DNA of 61,104 nucleotides from JBAXGW01 sp037139195 (GCA_037139195.1 JBAXGW010000022.1:1-61104); one strand, 5' to 3'; shown: positions 10,324-17,933, counted from the stretch's first letter. A program made the numbers and translations. Notes: generated from the sequence alone by a model not told the origin.

Positions 10324-10560
10324 ATGGCAAGAATTTGTGATTTAACAGGAAAACAAGTAATATCTGGAAACAACGTTTCGCATTCAAATAGTAGAACTAG
10401 AAGAAAATTCTATCCTAATCTACATACAAAACGTTTTTTTATTCCTGAAGAAGGTGAGTGGATTACTTTAAAAGTTTCTACTTCTGCATTACGTACTATT
10501 GATAAAAAGGGAATTACTGCTTGTTTAAAAGAAGTAATGAAAAACGGATATTTAAAATAG
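10324..10560 (+). CDS. rpmB: 50S ribosomal protein L28
   Basis: 78 aa, full length. It begins ARICDLTGKQVISGNNVSHS and continues TRRKFYPNLHTKRFF, the hallmark of bacterial L28, and binds 23S rRNA in the large subunit. It has its own -7 box and a strong terminator 30 bases downstream. In many Bacteroidota rpmG, a DUF4295 gene and ftsY follow directly; here they do not. Confidence 0.97.
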   Translation: MARICDLTGKQVISGNNVSHSNSRTRRKFYPNLHTKRFFIPEEGEWITLKVSTSALRTIDKKGITACLKEVMKNGYLK

Positions 10561-10590
10561 TCCTTATTTCAAAAAAAATATAGTATATTG

Positions 10591-10615
10591 AGCTGCCCTA
10601 AGGCAGCTTTTTTTT
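10591..10615 (+). terminator. Rho-independent terminator after rpmB
   Basis: AGCTGCC-CTAA-GGCAGCT, a perfect 7-bp stem with a 4-base loop, runs straight into eight Ts (10608-10615). It ends the rpmB transcript. Confidence 0.92.
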
Positions 10616-10629
10616 GTTTAAACCATATC

Positions 10630-10715
10630 GGGATTTCTAAAAATTGCTTTTTTTAACTTCGCTGAGCTCGCAAGCTCGGTTCTAGTTTGCATAAAAAACT
10701 AATTTTTAGAACCCC
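10630..10715. repeat. 86-bp inverted-repeat (MITE-like) element
   Basis: The ends GGG-AT-TTCTAAAAATT (10630-10645) and AATTTTTAGAA-CCCC (10701-10715) are near-perfect inverted copies. The centre contains a second small palindrome (GAGCTCGCAAGCTCG). No ORF inside. Looks like a small non-coding palindromic element between rpmB and 10769. Confidence 0.55.
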
Positions 10716-10768
10716 ACATATAACAATATTGTTTTTTCCTCGTTTAAGCACTTTACGAATATAGCATA

Positions 10769-11398
10769 ATGCACAAAATAGTATATATAGTTTTATTATT
10801 GGTATTTTCTAATATTGCTTTTTCTCAGCAAAATGAAGATTTAATACAATTTTCAGGTGTTGTAGTAAGTGGCGACGGATTAAAACCAGTTTCGTATACC
10901 ACTATTATTGTTCAAAAAACGCGTAAAGGAACTATATCTGATTTTAATGGATTCTTTTCTTTTGTTGCAAAAAAAGGCGATATTATTGAATTCACTGCTG
11001 TTGGATTTAAGCCCGTTCTTGCAAAAATTCCCGATTCACTTAAAACAAACAGGTATTCTCTCATTCAAATTCTTAGTACCGATACAGTTATGCTTTCAGA
11101 AACCGTAATTCATCCTTGGTACACCTATGAACAATTTAAAATTGCTGTTGTAAAAACTAATCCACCAGAAGATGACTACGATAGAGCGATAAAGAATATT
11201 GAATTAGTAAAACTAAAAGAACAGTTGAGTCCAATGGCCAGAGACGGCTCTTTAAATTATAAAGATTATATTCGTCAGCAAACAAATAGATATTATACTG
11301 CTGGCGGACAAATGCAACCTAATAATTTATTGAACCCGTTTGCTTGGGCAAAATTTATTGAAGCGTGGCAAAACGGAGATTTTAAAAGAAAGTATTAG
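10769..11398 (+). CDS. Exported carboxypeptidase-regulatory-like domain protein
   Basis: 209 aa. A signal peptide ends at about residue 19 (FSNIAFSQQ). Residues about 25-110 form a CarboxypepD_reg-like beta-sandwich (FSGVVVSGDGLKPVSYTTI, GTISDFNGFFSFVAKKGDIIEFTAVGFKP), as found at the N-termini of SusC-type receptors. The C-terminal half is charged and tyrosine-rich (DYIRQQTNRYYTAGGQMQPNNL) and has no barrel. Probably a periplasmic or outer-membrane accessory protein. It precedes a TonB-dependent receptor by 157 bases on the same strand, so a functional link is plausible but unproven. Confidence 0.75.
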   Translation: MHKIVYIVLLLVFSNIAFSQQNEDLIQFSGVVVSGDGLKPVSYTTIIVQKTRKGTISDFNGFFSFVAKKGDIIEFTAVGFKPVLAKIPDSLKTNRYSLIQILSTDTVMLSETVIHPWYTYEQFKIAVVKTNPPEDDYDRAIKNIELVKLKEQLSPMARDGSLNYKDYIRQQTNRYYTAGGQMQPNNLLNPFAWAKFIEAWQNGDFKRKY

Positions 11399-11555
11399 TT
11401 AATTATGTGTTTTTAAAATAATTGCACAATTTAACTCGCTTTAAATTACTTAAAAATACGATACTGATTATATTTCCTTACATGTTTTTATCTGTCATCA
11501 ACAATAAATTTAATGAAAATTAGTTATCATCAATATAAAAAATAGCTCGTTTTTA

Positions 11556-14099
11556 ATGCAGAAAAAAATAATCATAATATTTGCTTTTTTATTAGCTTCT
11601 TCGGGACTTTTTGCTCAAGATTTTTCATATATCTTCGGAAAAGTTTTAAACGAAAATGGCAAGCCTCAAATAGATGTAAATGTAGTTGTTGTTGGCGAAG
11701 TTGCTGGAGCAATAACCAATAGTAAAGGCGAATTTGAATTAAAAGTAAAATCAAATGAATCTTTTTCAATTGCAGCATCTTATGTTGGATGCAATATTAT
11801 AAAACGGAAGGTAGAGCCACTATCAAAAGGACAGCGATTAGAGGTCAACTTCAAGCTTGAATTGAACGAAACAAAGTTGCCCGAAGCCACGGTTAGTGCT
11901 AAAAATGATGCAACAACTAACTATCAAAGCATCGACCCTCGTGTGGTTTCAAATATCCCAGTAGCTTCTGGTAATGGCGTTGAAGGAATTCTTAAAACAC
12001 TTCCGGGCGTGCATTCTAACAATGAACTAAGCTCTCAATATTCGGTACGTGGAGGGAACTTCGACGAAAACCTTGTTTATGTTAACGATGTTGAGATTTA
12101 TCGTCCTTTTCTTATTCGATCAGGTCAGCAGGAGGGATTGAGCTTTCTTAATTCCGATATGGTTTCTTCTATTAGCTTTTCTGCTGGAGGTTTTGAAGCT
12201 AAATATGGCGACAAAATATCTTCTGTTCTTGACGTTAAGTATCGTCGACCTATTGAATTTGCTAGCACCGTTAGCTTAAGTATGCTAGGTGGTGGAATTC
12301 AAGTTGAAGACTTAATTGCAAAAGGCCGACTTTCGTATATTATTGGAGTTAGAAATAAAACAAATCAATACGTTTTAAAAAAGCTTGAAACTAAAGGCGA
12401 TTATAAACCTTCGTTTACGGATGTTCAAACAGCTTGGATATATGATTTAAATAGTAAGCTAGAAATCAGTTTTCTTGGCTCTTATGCTAAAAACAAATAT
12501 TTAGTTATTCCAGAAGACAGAACTACTACTTTCGGCACCCTAAACGAAGCCCTACAACTAAAGGTTTATTTCGATGGACAAGAAGTAGATGAGTTTTCAA
12601 ATATGATGGGTGCAGTTACGGTTAATTACGACTACTCTAAAAAATTACGATTAAAGTTTATTACATCTATTTTCAATTCACAAGAGAGCGAAACGTATGA
12701 TATTGAAGGAGCTTACCGATTAGATGAATTAGAAGTTGATTTTGGAAAAGAAAGCTTTGGAAACGTTGCATTTAATCGTGGTGCTGGCTCTTATCTTAAT
12801 CATGCTCGTAATTACCTTTATTCTACAATTACAAATATAGAGCAAAAGGGTTATTATTCTTGGAACAAAACTGATTTGCTACAATGGGGTTTAAAACTTC
12901 AGCATGAATATATTTATGATAAAATGTCGGAATGGAACTTGACTGATTCGTCGGATTATACCTTGCCTATTACTCCAGATTCGGTTGGCTATGTAGACCC
13001 AAATGCTCAGCCCGATTATAGCTTAGAAATGCAAGATGTTGTAAGAAGCTCAAATACAATTCAATCAAATAGATTGTCGTCGTACCTTCAAAATGCTTGG
13101 GCTTTTGATACTAAAAAAGGCGAATTTACAATGATTGCTGGCGTTAGAGCTCAATATTGGACTGTAAATAAACAGTTTTTTGCTACACCCCGTTTGCTAT
13201 TTTCTTTTAAGCCCGATTGGAAACGAGATTTTATCTTCCGTTTGTCAACAGGCTTGTACTATCAACCACCTTTTTATAGAGAAATGAGAGATTTTAAAGG
13301 GAATTTAAATACTAATTTAAAAGCTCAAGAATCATTTCAAATATTAGGAGGCATGGATTATGAATTTAAATCGTGGAGCCGACCTTTTAAATTAACCGCC
13401 GAAGTATTTCAAAAATCGTTGGATAAAATTGTTCCTTACGAAATTGACAATGTGAGAATACGCTATTTTGCAAAAAACAATGCAGTAGGATATGCCAGAG
13501 GAATAGACTTTAAAATTAATGGAGAGTTTGTTAGAAGCGTTGAATCTTGGCTAAGCGTTTCATACATGAAAACGGAAGAAGATGTAGTTGACGATTATTA
13601 TTATACTTACAAAAATAAAGATGGCGATATAATAATTAAGGGATTAACTATTGATGATGTTCCTGTAGACAGCACTAAGCATACGCCAGGATATGTGCCA
13701 CGACCTAGCGACCAACGTATTAGCGTTAATTTGTTTTTTCAAGATTATTTACCCATTGATTCTACCTTTAAGATGCATTTAAATTTAGTATTTGGCTCTG
13801 CGATGAGATATGGACCGCCTAATAATAATAGATATGCCGACACACTTAAAATGCCAACGTATCGCCGTGTCGATATTGGTTTTTCAAAACAATTGAAGTC
13901 AGAGAAAAAAGAATTGCCAAAATCGAGTCCATTTCATTATTTCAAATCGATATGGGCTAGCGTTGAAGTATTTAATTTGCTGCAAATTAATAATACCATC
14001 TCTTATCTTTGGATAAAAGATATAACCAACCGACAATATTCAGTTCCAAGTTATTTAACACCAAGAATGCTTAATATTAGAATAATTGCGAAGTTTTAG
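11556..14099 (+). CDS. TonB-dependent outer-membrane receptor
   Basis: 847 aa. Signal peptide to about residue 20 (SSGLFAQ), then a CarboxypepD_reg-like domain at about 25-110 (YIFGKVLNENGKPQIDVNVV, AITNSKGEFEL). The plug domain at about 120-225 contains VRGGNFDENLVYVNDVEIYR and FSAGGFEAKYGDKISSVLDV. A beta-barrel of about 600 residues follows, rich in alternating aromatic strands and ending NIRIIAKF with a terminal Phe. Such receptors import bulky ligands across the outer membrane using TonB; this sequence does not reveal the substrate. No SusD-like partner is adjacent. The truncated Rhs fragment starts right after its stop codon. Confidence 0.9.
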   Translation: MQKKIIIIFAFLLASSGLFAQDFSYIFGKVLNENGKPQIDVNVVVVGEVAGAITNSKGEFELKVKSNESFSIAASYVGCNIIKRKVEPLSKGQRLEVNFKLELNETKLPEATVSAKNDATTNYQSIDPRVVSNIPVASGNGVEGILKTLPGVHSNNELSSQYSVRGGNFDENLVYVNDVEIYRPFLIRSGQQEGLSFLNSDMVSSISFSAGGFEAKYGDKISSVLDVKYRRPIEFASTVSLSMLGGGIQVEDLIAKGRLSYIIGVRNKTNQYVLKKLETKGDYKPSFTDVQTAWIYDLNSKLEISFLGSYAKNKYLVIPEDRTTTFGTLNEALQLKVYFDGQEVDEFSNMMGAVTVNYDYSKKLRLKFITSIFNSQESETYDIEGAYRLDELEVDFGKESFGNVAFNRGAGSYLNHARNYLYSTITNIEQKGYYSWNKTDLLQWGLKLQHEYIYDKMSEWNLTDSSDYTLPITPDSVGYVDPNAQPDYSLEMQDVVRSSNTIQSNRLSSYLQNAWAFDTKKGEFTMIAGVRAQYWTVNKQFFATPRLLFSFKPDWKRDFIFRLSTGLYYQPPFYREMRDFKGNLNTNLKAQESFQILGGMDYEFKSWSRPFKLTAEVFQKSLDKIVPYEIDNVRIRYFAKNNAVGYARGIDFKINGEFVRSVESWLSVSYMKTEEDVVDDYYYTYKNKDGDIIIKGLTIDDVPVDSTKHTPGYVPRPSDQRISVNLFFQDYLPIDSTFKMHLNLVFGSAMRYGPPNNNRYADTLKMPTYRRVDIGFSKQLKSEKKELPKSSPFHYFKSIWASVEVFNLLQINNTISYLWIKDITNRQYSVPSYLTPRMLNIRIIAKF

Positions 14100-14141
14100 T
14101 TTGAAGCTTAAATTACATTCAATAAAGTTTTGAAATAACAG

Positions 14142-15089
14142 TTGTTGCTTGCACAATTGATTGATAATAATTATATTAGCAGTATGATAGGCAAAAGAAA
14201 TTACGGACTTGGAAACGTACTGACTACCATTAGTGATAGAAAAATACCGCATTTCAATACTTCGGGGGCTTTTGACTATTACCAAACTGATATTATTAGT
14301 AGTACCGATTATTATAAATTCGGGATGGAAATGCCTGGGCGTGCATTTAACTCTAATACTTATCGTTACGGACATAACGGACAAGAAAAAGACCAAGAAG
14401 TTGGTGATGGAATCAATACCGCTCAGTTCTGGGAATACGATAGTAGAATTGCGAGAAGGTGGACTGACCCTTATTATAAAAATACACCAGGACGAACTCC
14501 TTATTCTTATGCTGGAAATACTCCAATAATGTGTATTGATTTTAAAGGTAAATTCAAAATTGTAGTTAACTCAGAAGCTCAAAAAGCTGGTGTTACACAG
14601 CAAACAATGGCGACTTTTGATAAAGTTGTAGCAAATGTCGGGCAACTTCTTATTGATAATAAATGCACACTTATAATACTTTCAAAACAGACTGGATTAT
14701 GTGAAGAAGTTATTACAGCATGAATGACATATGGTGAAGGTCCGACAATCAAAATAGGTGTCGGAGTTGCTAAAGATTGTGCTAATGGGGATTCAAGAGG
14801 AATATATATTGAAGCTTCTTTGATTAATGACATTGCAAAAATTAAAGAAACAAATGAAAACTACGATGCTCTTTTAGTTTCAATTGGAGCATTAATTCTT
14901 CATGAAGCTACACATTATGGTGATGCAATAAAAAATGACGGGAAGACAACTGAAGGAAGTTCTGATGACAAGGGTAAGCAAAATACAGAGTCTGCAAATT
15001 GTCATCGAGGTTCAGATGTTGGGAATAATGTTGTTGGTTCAGAGGCGTCCGTCGGAGGGAATAAAAAAAACAGGTTTTTATATAATTAA
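14142..15089 (+). pseudogene. Rhs C-terminal fragment with metallopeptidase toxin tip, interrupted by TGA
   Basis: Two open frames in the same register (14142-14723 and 14724-15089) are separated only by one TGA at 14721-14723. The first carries the end of an Rhs/YD-repeat core: NVLTTISDRK, DYYKFGMEMPGR, YRYGHNGQEKD, FWEYDSRIARRWTDPYY, PYSYAGNTPI. The N-terminal thousand or more residues expected for Rhs are missing. The second contains ALILHEATHYGD, an HExxH zinc-metallopeptidase signature typical of Rhs toxin tips. A TGG (Trp) to TGA change would explain the stop. A start at ATG 14184 is possible for the first part. An A8 run at 15063-15070 lies near the toxin C-terminus. Reading: a degraded or silent toxin-tip cassette next to the TonB receptor gene. 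Confidence 0.78.
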
Positions 15090-15207
15090 GAGTGATTTAG
15101 TAAAAATGCAAAGAGACCTAAAAGTATTTGGACAGTTTATACTAAAATCGTTAGATATTTTAAAATAATGCACTAAAAGTATCAAAAGTTGAATATAAAA
15201 AATAAAT

Positions 15208-15753
15208 ATGAAGCCAATTAAGATTATTATTATAAGCATTACACTTTTTCTGTCAATTGGAAATATGAATGCTCAAAATTGTCAATTGATTAAATCTGCT
15301 TTACATTATCAAATTAAAGACACAACATTTGGTAAAGTGTTATTAGTAAATGAATTTGATAGATTTTATATTGGAGATATTGATTGGTTCCGTTTAAAAT
15401 TAAGTAAATATGTCAAAGACTCTTCTAAATTGGACTCCATTGTTCGAATTATAAGAGAAACTAATTTAGTTAAAGAGAAGCTAGAGTCTTGTGATGATTT
15501 AAATGCCACCTGTATTTCAGAACAAAAGAGGCAACGAATTCTTTCTAAAAACAATAAACATGAAGAAGAAGTTAGATTTACTTCGAAATATGCTGTGTTT
15601 ACTTTTAGTTTTCCCATTTTTATTGAAAATTACGCAATTATTCAATGTTCACACACCCTAAAATCATTAAACGGACTGTGTAATACTTATCTTTTTAAGT
15701 TTATTCAAAACAAGTGGATATATGTTGACGTATTGTATACTGCGGCATCTTAA
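15208..15753 (+). CDS. Exported protein, candidate immunity protein for the Rhs toxin
   Basis: 181 aa with a signal peptide ending near GNMNAQN (about residue 23). The mature part (DIDWFRLKLSKYVKDSSKLDSIVRIIRET, KYAVFTFSFPIFIENYAII, TYLFKFIQNKWIYVDVLY) matches no family I know. Four cysteines are present. It sits 118 bases after the Rhs metallopeptidase remnant on the same strand. By position it could be the cognate immunity protein acting outside the cytoplasm, but that rests on synteny alone. Confidence 0.55.
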   Translation: MKPIKIIIISITLFLSIGNMNAQNCQLIKSALHYQIKDTTFGKVLLVNEFDRFYIGDIDWFRLKLSKYVKDSSKLDSIVRIIRETNLVKEKLESCDDLNATCISEQKRQRILSKNNKHEEEVRFTSKYAVFTFSFPIFIENYAIIQCSHTLKSLNGLCNTYLFKFIQNKWIYVDVLYTAAS

Positions 15754-15802
15754 TTAATATGAATTGCATATTCTCCGATAATCACCCCTAAATCACCGAA
15801 GC

Positions 15803-15934
15803 GCCATCATCATTGATAATCATATCATAAAACCTTCGCAAGAGTATAAATAGTGAATGGTGCCCTTCGACTTCGCTCAGGGTGACAAATAGTGAGTAGT
15901 GAACGGCGAAGCCCTCAACGAAGTTAATAGAGCC
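15803..15934. repeat. 132-bp direct repeat, copy 1
   Basis: Runs from GCCATCATCATTGATAATC to AAGTTAATAGAGCC and matches 16735-16866 at 128 of 132 positions (my count; four substitutions, no gaps). It contains CCTTCGACTTCGCTCAGG, a small palindrome-rich core. Together with copy 2 it brackets the TA module at 16005-16530. Confidence 0.88.
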
Positions 15935-16004
15935 ATACGGCTGATAGTGATTGGGGAATAGAGCCATACGGCAGCCAATCTATATGTACGATGAAGTTGA
16001 ATTT

Positions 16005-16334
16005 TTATTCTGCAATATATTTAATAAGTTCAACGAGTTCTTTGTCGGAAATATTAGTTTGTTCGGATTTATCGTAGATAGAAAGTAAGAAAACGGAATC
16101 ATCAGCAATAGCTACATTGGCAATAACTCTAGCCCCTCCGCTTTTACCTTTTCCTTTAGAAGCAATCGCAAGGCGTATTTTGTAACAGTTGTAGCCAATA
16201 TTTGTTCCTTGTTCGGGTTTTTGCTCTAGTATCTCTATAAGATTAGCGTACTCACTTTTAAGAGAAGGATATTTTTTAGCAAGTCGTTTTAACTGCCTGT
16301 CAAAAGGGGGTATAGTAAAAATATTATAACTCAT
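16005..16334 (-). CDS. RelE/ParE-superfamily toxin
   Basis: 109 aa. FDRQLKRLAKKYPSLKSEYANLI, YKIRLAIASKGKGKSGGARVI and VFLLSIYDKSEQTNISDKEL are characteristic of the RelE/HigB-like mRNA-interferase fold, with basic residues in the central strands. In this family the toxin cleaves mRNA at the ribosome and is held inactive by its antitoxin. It overlaps the 3' end of the upstream antitoxin gene by 11 bases, implying translational coupling. Intact length. Confidence 0.88.
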   Translation of the reverse strand: MSYNIFTIPPFDRQLKRLAKKYPSLKSEYANLIEILEQKPEQGTNIGYNCYKIRLAIASKGKGKSGGARVIANVAIADDSVFLLSIYDKSEQTNISDKELVELIKYIAE

Positions 16335-16530
16335 TTAACAAATCTTTGGCTGGTTTAGCAGACATTTTTCCAGTTTTAACCATTTTAAGATTCTCAACAG
16401 CCTCTTTAATTTCCTCAATAAGCTGGGCTTTTTCAAAAGAAATCGGTTTTACTTTTACATACGAAAAACTTTTAAGTAGTTCCATAATAAAAGCGGATTT
16501 ATTATCCCGAATATCAAGAATGACTTTCAT
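16324..16530 (-). CDS. Antitoxin of the RelE/ParE-type pair
   Basis: 68 aa: MKVILDIRDNKSAFIMELLK, then FSYVKVKPISFEKAQLIEEIKEAVENLKMVKTGK and a C-terminal KPAKDLLNEL. A short beta N-terminus plus amphipathic helix is the usual layout of small type II antitoxins of Bacteroidota. First gene of the operon, with the toxin overlapping its end. Identification rests on gene order and size more than on motif. Confidence 0.78.
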   Translation of the reverse strand: MKVILDIRDNKSAFIMELLKSFSYVKVKPISFEKAQLIEEIKEAVENLKMVKTGKMSAKPAKDLLNEL

Positions 16531-16554
16531 ATTTTTATTTTTTTATTATCACTG

Positions 16555-16586
16555 CAAATATAGCATAAACAAGAACTTTAAACAAA
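16555..16586 (-). promoter_or_regulatory. TA operon promoter (TTTG-N20-TATATTTG)
   Basis: Read on the minus strand, TTTG (16586-16583), a 20-base spacer and TATATTTG (16562-16555) fit the Bacteroidota consensus. The surrounding 23 bases (16550-16572) recur almost unchanged in front of the second TA operon at 34656-34678. Confidence 0.78.
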
Positions 16587-16734
16587 TAAAAATTTATATT
16601 GAGTTCATAAACAAGCACTATGACCTTCTATGGGATTCTGCAATAAAGCATACTAATCCGTCAATGGGCGGACAAGTTATTCATTTTTGATATAAGAGTA
16701 TATTTTATAATATAGAGCATATCCCCGAACCACC

Positions 16735-16866
16735 GCCATCATCATTGATAATCATATCATAGAACCTTCGCAAAAGTTTAAATAGTGAGTGGTGCCCTTC
16801 GACTTCGCTCAGGGTGACAAATAGTGAGTAGTGAACGGCGAAGCCCTCAACGAAGTTAATAGAGCC
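16735..16866. repeat. 132-bp direct repeat, copy 2
   Basis: Same length and orientation as 15803-15934, with differences only near positions 27, 38, 43 and 53 of the unit. 800 bases lie between the copies. No transposase or integrase gene is associated. Confidence 0.88.
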
Positions 16867-16900
16867 TTAAGGCAAATCATTCGGCAAATAATACAAAAGC

Positions 16901-17206
16901 TTATAGAAATGTAAATCCTATTTTTCTGTTCAATCCAGTTTCAAAAATCCTAATTAAGGTTGATAGTTGAATGTTACCTTTTGCATTTTCAATTTTTGAA
17001 ATATAGCTTTTTTTAGTTTTTGATTTCACTGCAAGTTCTTCTTGTGTTAAATTGGCATCTTTCCTAGCTTCTTTCAACATCTCACTAATAATAAACATTT
17101 GACTTTTTTCTTCAAACTCATTTCTTTTTTCAGAGCCAATTTCCCCATTTTCAATATTTAATAATTCATCAAATGTTTGTATATCAGAATATATGTCCTT
17201 TTTCAT
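16901..17206 (-). CDS. XRE-family HTH antitoxin (HigA-like)
   Basis: 101 aa. The helix-turn-helix lies at about residues 45-95: EARKDANLTQEELAVKSKT, KKSYISKIENAKGNIQLSTL. The N-terminal 40 residues are acidic, as in HigA proteins. It follows the HigB-like toxin gene; the restored toxin stop TAA ends one base before this ATG, the usual toxin-first order of higBA. It probably represses the operon through the inverted repeat GTTATC-N8-GATAAC at 17557-17576. Confidence 0.88.
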   Translation of the reverse strand: MKKDIYSDIQTFDELLNIENGEIGSEKRNEFEEKSQMFIISEMLKEARKDANLTQEELAVKSKTKKSYISKIENAKGNIQLSTLIRIFETGLNRKIGFTFL

Positions 17207-17207
17207 A

Positions 17208-17526
17208 TTACAACTTTTTTAATTTAAAATATTCATCTTTTAATTTCATAGCTTTTTCAATTTCCTTTTTTTGAGTTTTTTCTGTCTTTTTTTTGAAAAG
17301 CATTTAGTAGCACCACAATCTGACCTTTGCCAAAACAACAAAAAATCCGATAAATATTAGATTCATATTCTACTCTGATTTCAAACAGTCCGTCATATCC
17401 AGCCATTGGTGCTAGAAATTTTACAGGAACTCTTTCAACTTGTTTAATCAGTTCTAATACATATTTAATTTTTTTCTTTGACTCTATTATCCAGTGTTTT
17501 ATAATACTCAAGGAAAGACTTTCCAT
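17208..17526 (-). pseudogene. HigB/Gp49-like toxin with a +1 frameshift in an A8 tract
   Basis: The uninterrupted frame (17257-17526, 89 aa) carries the Gp49/HigB signature GYDGLFEIRVEYESNIYRIF, CCFGKGQIVVLLNAFQKK and then runs out of family into KDRKNSKKGN-stop. The run of eight As (plus-strand T8 at 17287-17294) marks the break. With seven As the frame reads FQKKTEKTQKKEIEKAMKLK and on to DEYFKLKKL, ending TAA at 17210-17208. That gives a normal-length product and brings the stop one base from the antitoxin ATG. The total of 319 bases equals 106 codons plus one. So the gene is disrupted, phase-variable, rescued by slippage, or a sequencing error. Confidence 0.85.
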
Positions 17527-17552
17527 GAAAAATAATCTGTCTGTTCATGCCA

Positions 17553-17585
17553 CAAAGTTATCACATAGGAGATAACAATGTCAAA
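17553..17585 (-). promoter_or_regulatory. higBA-like promoter with embedded operator
   Basis: On the minus strand, TTTG (17585-17582), 21 bases, then TAACTTTG (17560-17553). Between and over these elements lies a perfect inverted repeat, GTTATC (17557-17562) and GATAAC (17571-17576), with an 8-base centre. A repressor bound here would block the polymerase, as expected for HigA autoregulation. Confidence 0.72.
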
Positions 17586-17635
17586 ACAATTCTTTTGTAT
17601 ATTTTTAATCATTAATGTCCGGAAAAATAATATAA

Positions 17636-17687
17636 GATTCCTCCATTTCGACTCACGCTCAATGCATCGCCTGCGGTCGGAATGACA
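17636..17687 (-). repeat. Dispersed repeat (TGTCATTCCGACCGCAGG type)
   Basis: On the minus strand it reads TGTCATTCCGACCGCAGGCG and continues to GAGTCGAAATGGAGGAATC. Similar to small intergenic repeats I recognise from many Bacteroidota genomes. Its relative at 17775-17802 is in the opposite orientation. Confidence 0.55.
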
Positions 17688-17704
17688 ATAAGTTGAGGAG
17701 AAAA

Positions 17705-17757
17705 AAGGAGAGAGGTGGTTGTCGGTGGCAAAGCCACCGACAACCACCTCTCTCCTT
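17705..17757. repeat. Perfect 25-bp inverted repeat with AAA loop
   Basis: The left arm (17705-17729) begins AAGGAGAGAGGTGG and ends GTCGGTGGC; the right arm (17733-17757) is its exact reverse complement. Only three As separate them. It is far more GC-rich than its surroundings and has no T-tract. Confidence 0.93.
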
Positions 17758-17774
17758 GACATAACATATTGATA

Positions 17775-17802
17775 GTCATTTCGAACGAAGTGAGAAATCT
17801 TT
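17775..17802 (+). repeat. Dispersed repeat (GTCATTTCGAACGAAGTG type)
   Basis: GTCATTTCGAACGAAGTGAG followed by AAATCTTT. Same family as 17636-17687, in inverted orientation, on the other side of the hairpin. Confidence 0.55.
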
Positions 17803-17886
17803 AAAGTTTTTGTTTAATAATATTTTATCGGACAATAGTAAAAAACTAACTAATATTCATGTTAAAACAAGAATTTCTTATTTCAC

Positions 17887-17912
17887 AAAAAAAGAGCCTT
17901 AAAAAAGGCTCT
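17887..17912 (-). terminator. hutH terminator
   Basis: On the minus strand, AGAGCC-TTTTTTAA-GGCTCT followed by seven T residues, starting 22 bases after the hutH stop codon. Confidence 0.88.
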
Positions 17913-17933
17913 AATCATTAAATTATGTGAAAA

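Larger units (their letters stand above)
16531..16900. other. Gene-free spacer holding a promoter and a repeat
   Basis: It contains the TA promoter (16555-16586) and repeat copy 2 (16735-16866). The remainder is A/T-rich with no convincing ORF; a 114-codon plus-strand frame here is antisense to the antitoxin and looks spurious. Confidence 0.6.
17527..17933. other. Repeat-rich spacer between higBA-like operon and hutH
   Basis: Holds the TA promoter/operator, a dispersed repeat in each orientation, a 25-bp perfect hairpin and the hutH terminator. An 84-codon minus-strand frame here reads through the repeats (CHSDRRRCIERES) and is not a gene. Confidence 0.7.

Noticed and set aside
14721..14723. 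TGA recoded as an amino acid in the Rhs fragment
   Set aside because: TGA ends ordinary genes here (67-483, hisS, 56368-60138), so it is a stop; a nonsense mutation in a decaying gene is simpler.
16346..16690. 114-aa plus-strand ORF over the antitoxin
   Set aside because: Antisense to the well-supported antitoxin gene and extends into a promoter; shadow frame.
15803..16866. 132-bp repeats as ends of an insertion sequence
   Set aside because: They are direct, not inverted, and enclose no transposase.
17508..17762. 84-aa minus-strand ORF upstream of the HigB-like gene
   Set aside because: It reads through dispersed repeats and the large hairpin, and its composition is that of translated repeats, not a protein.
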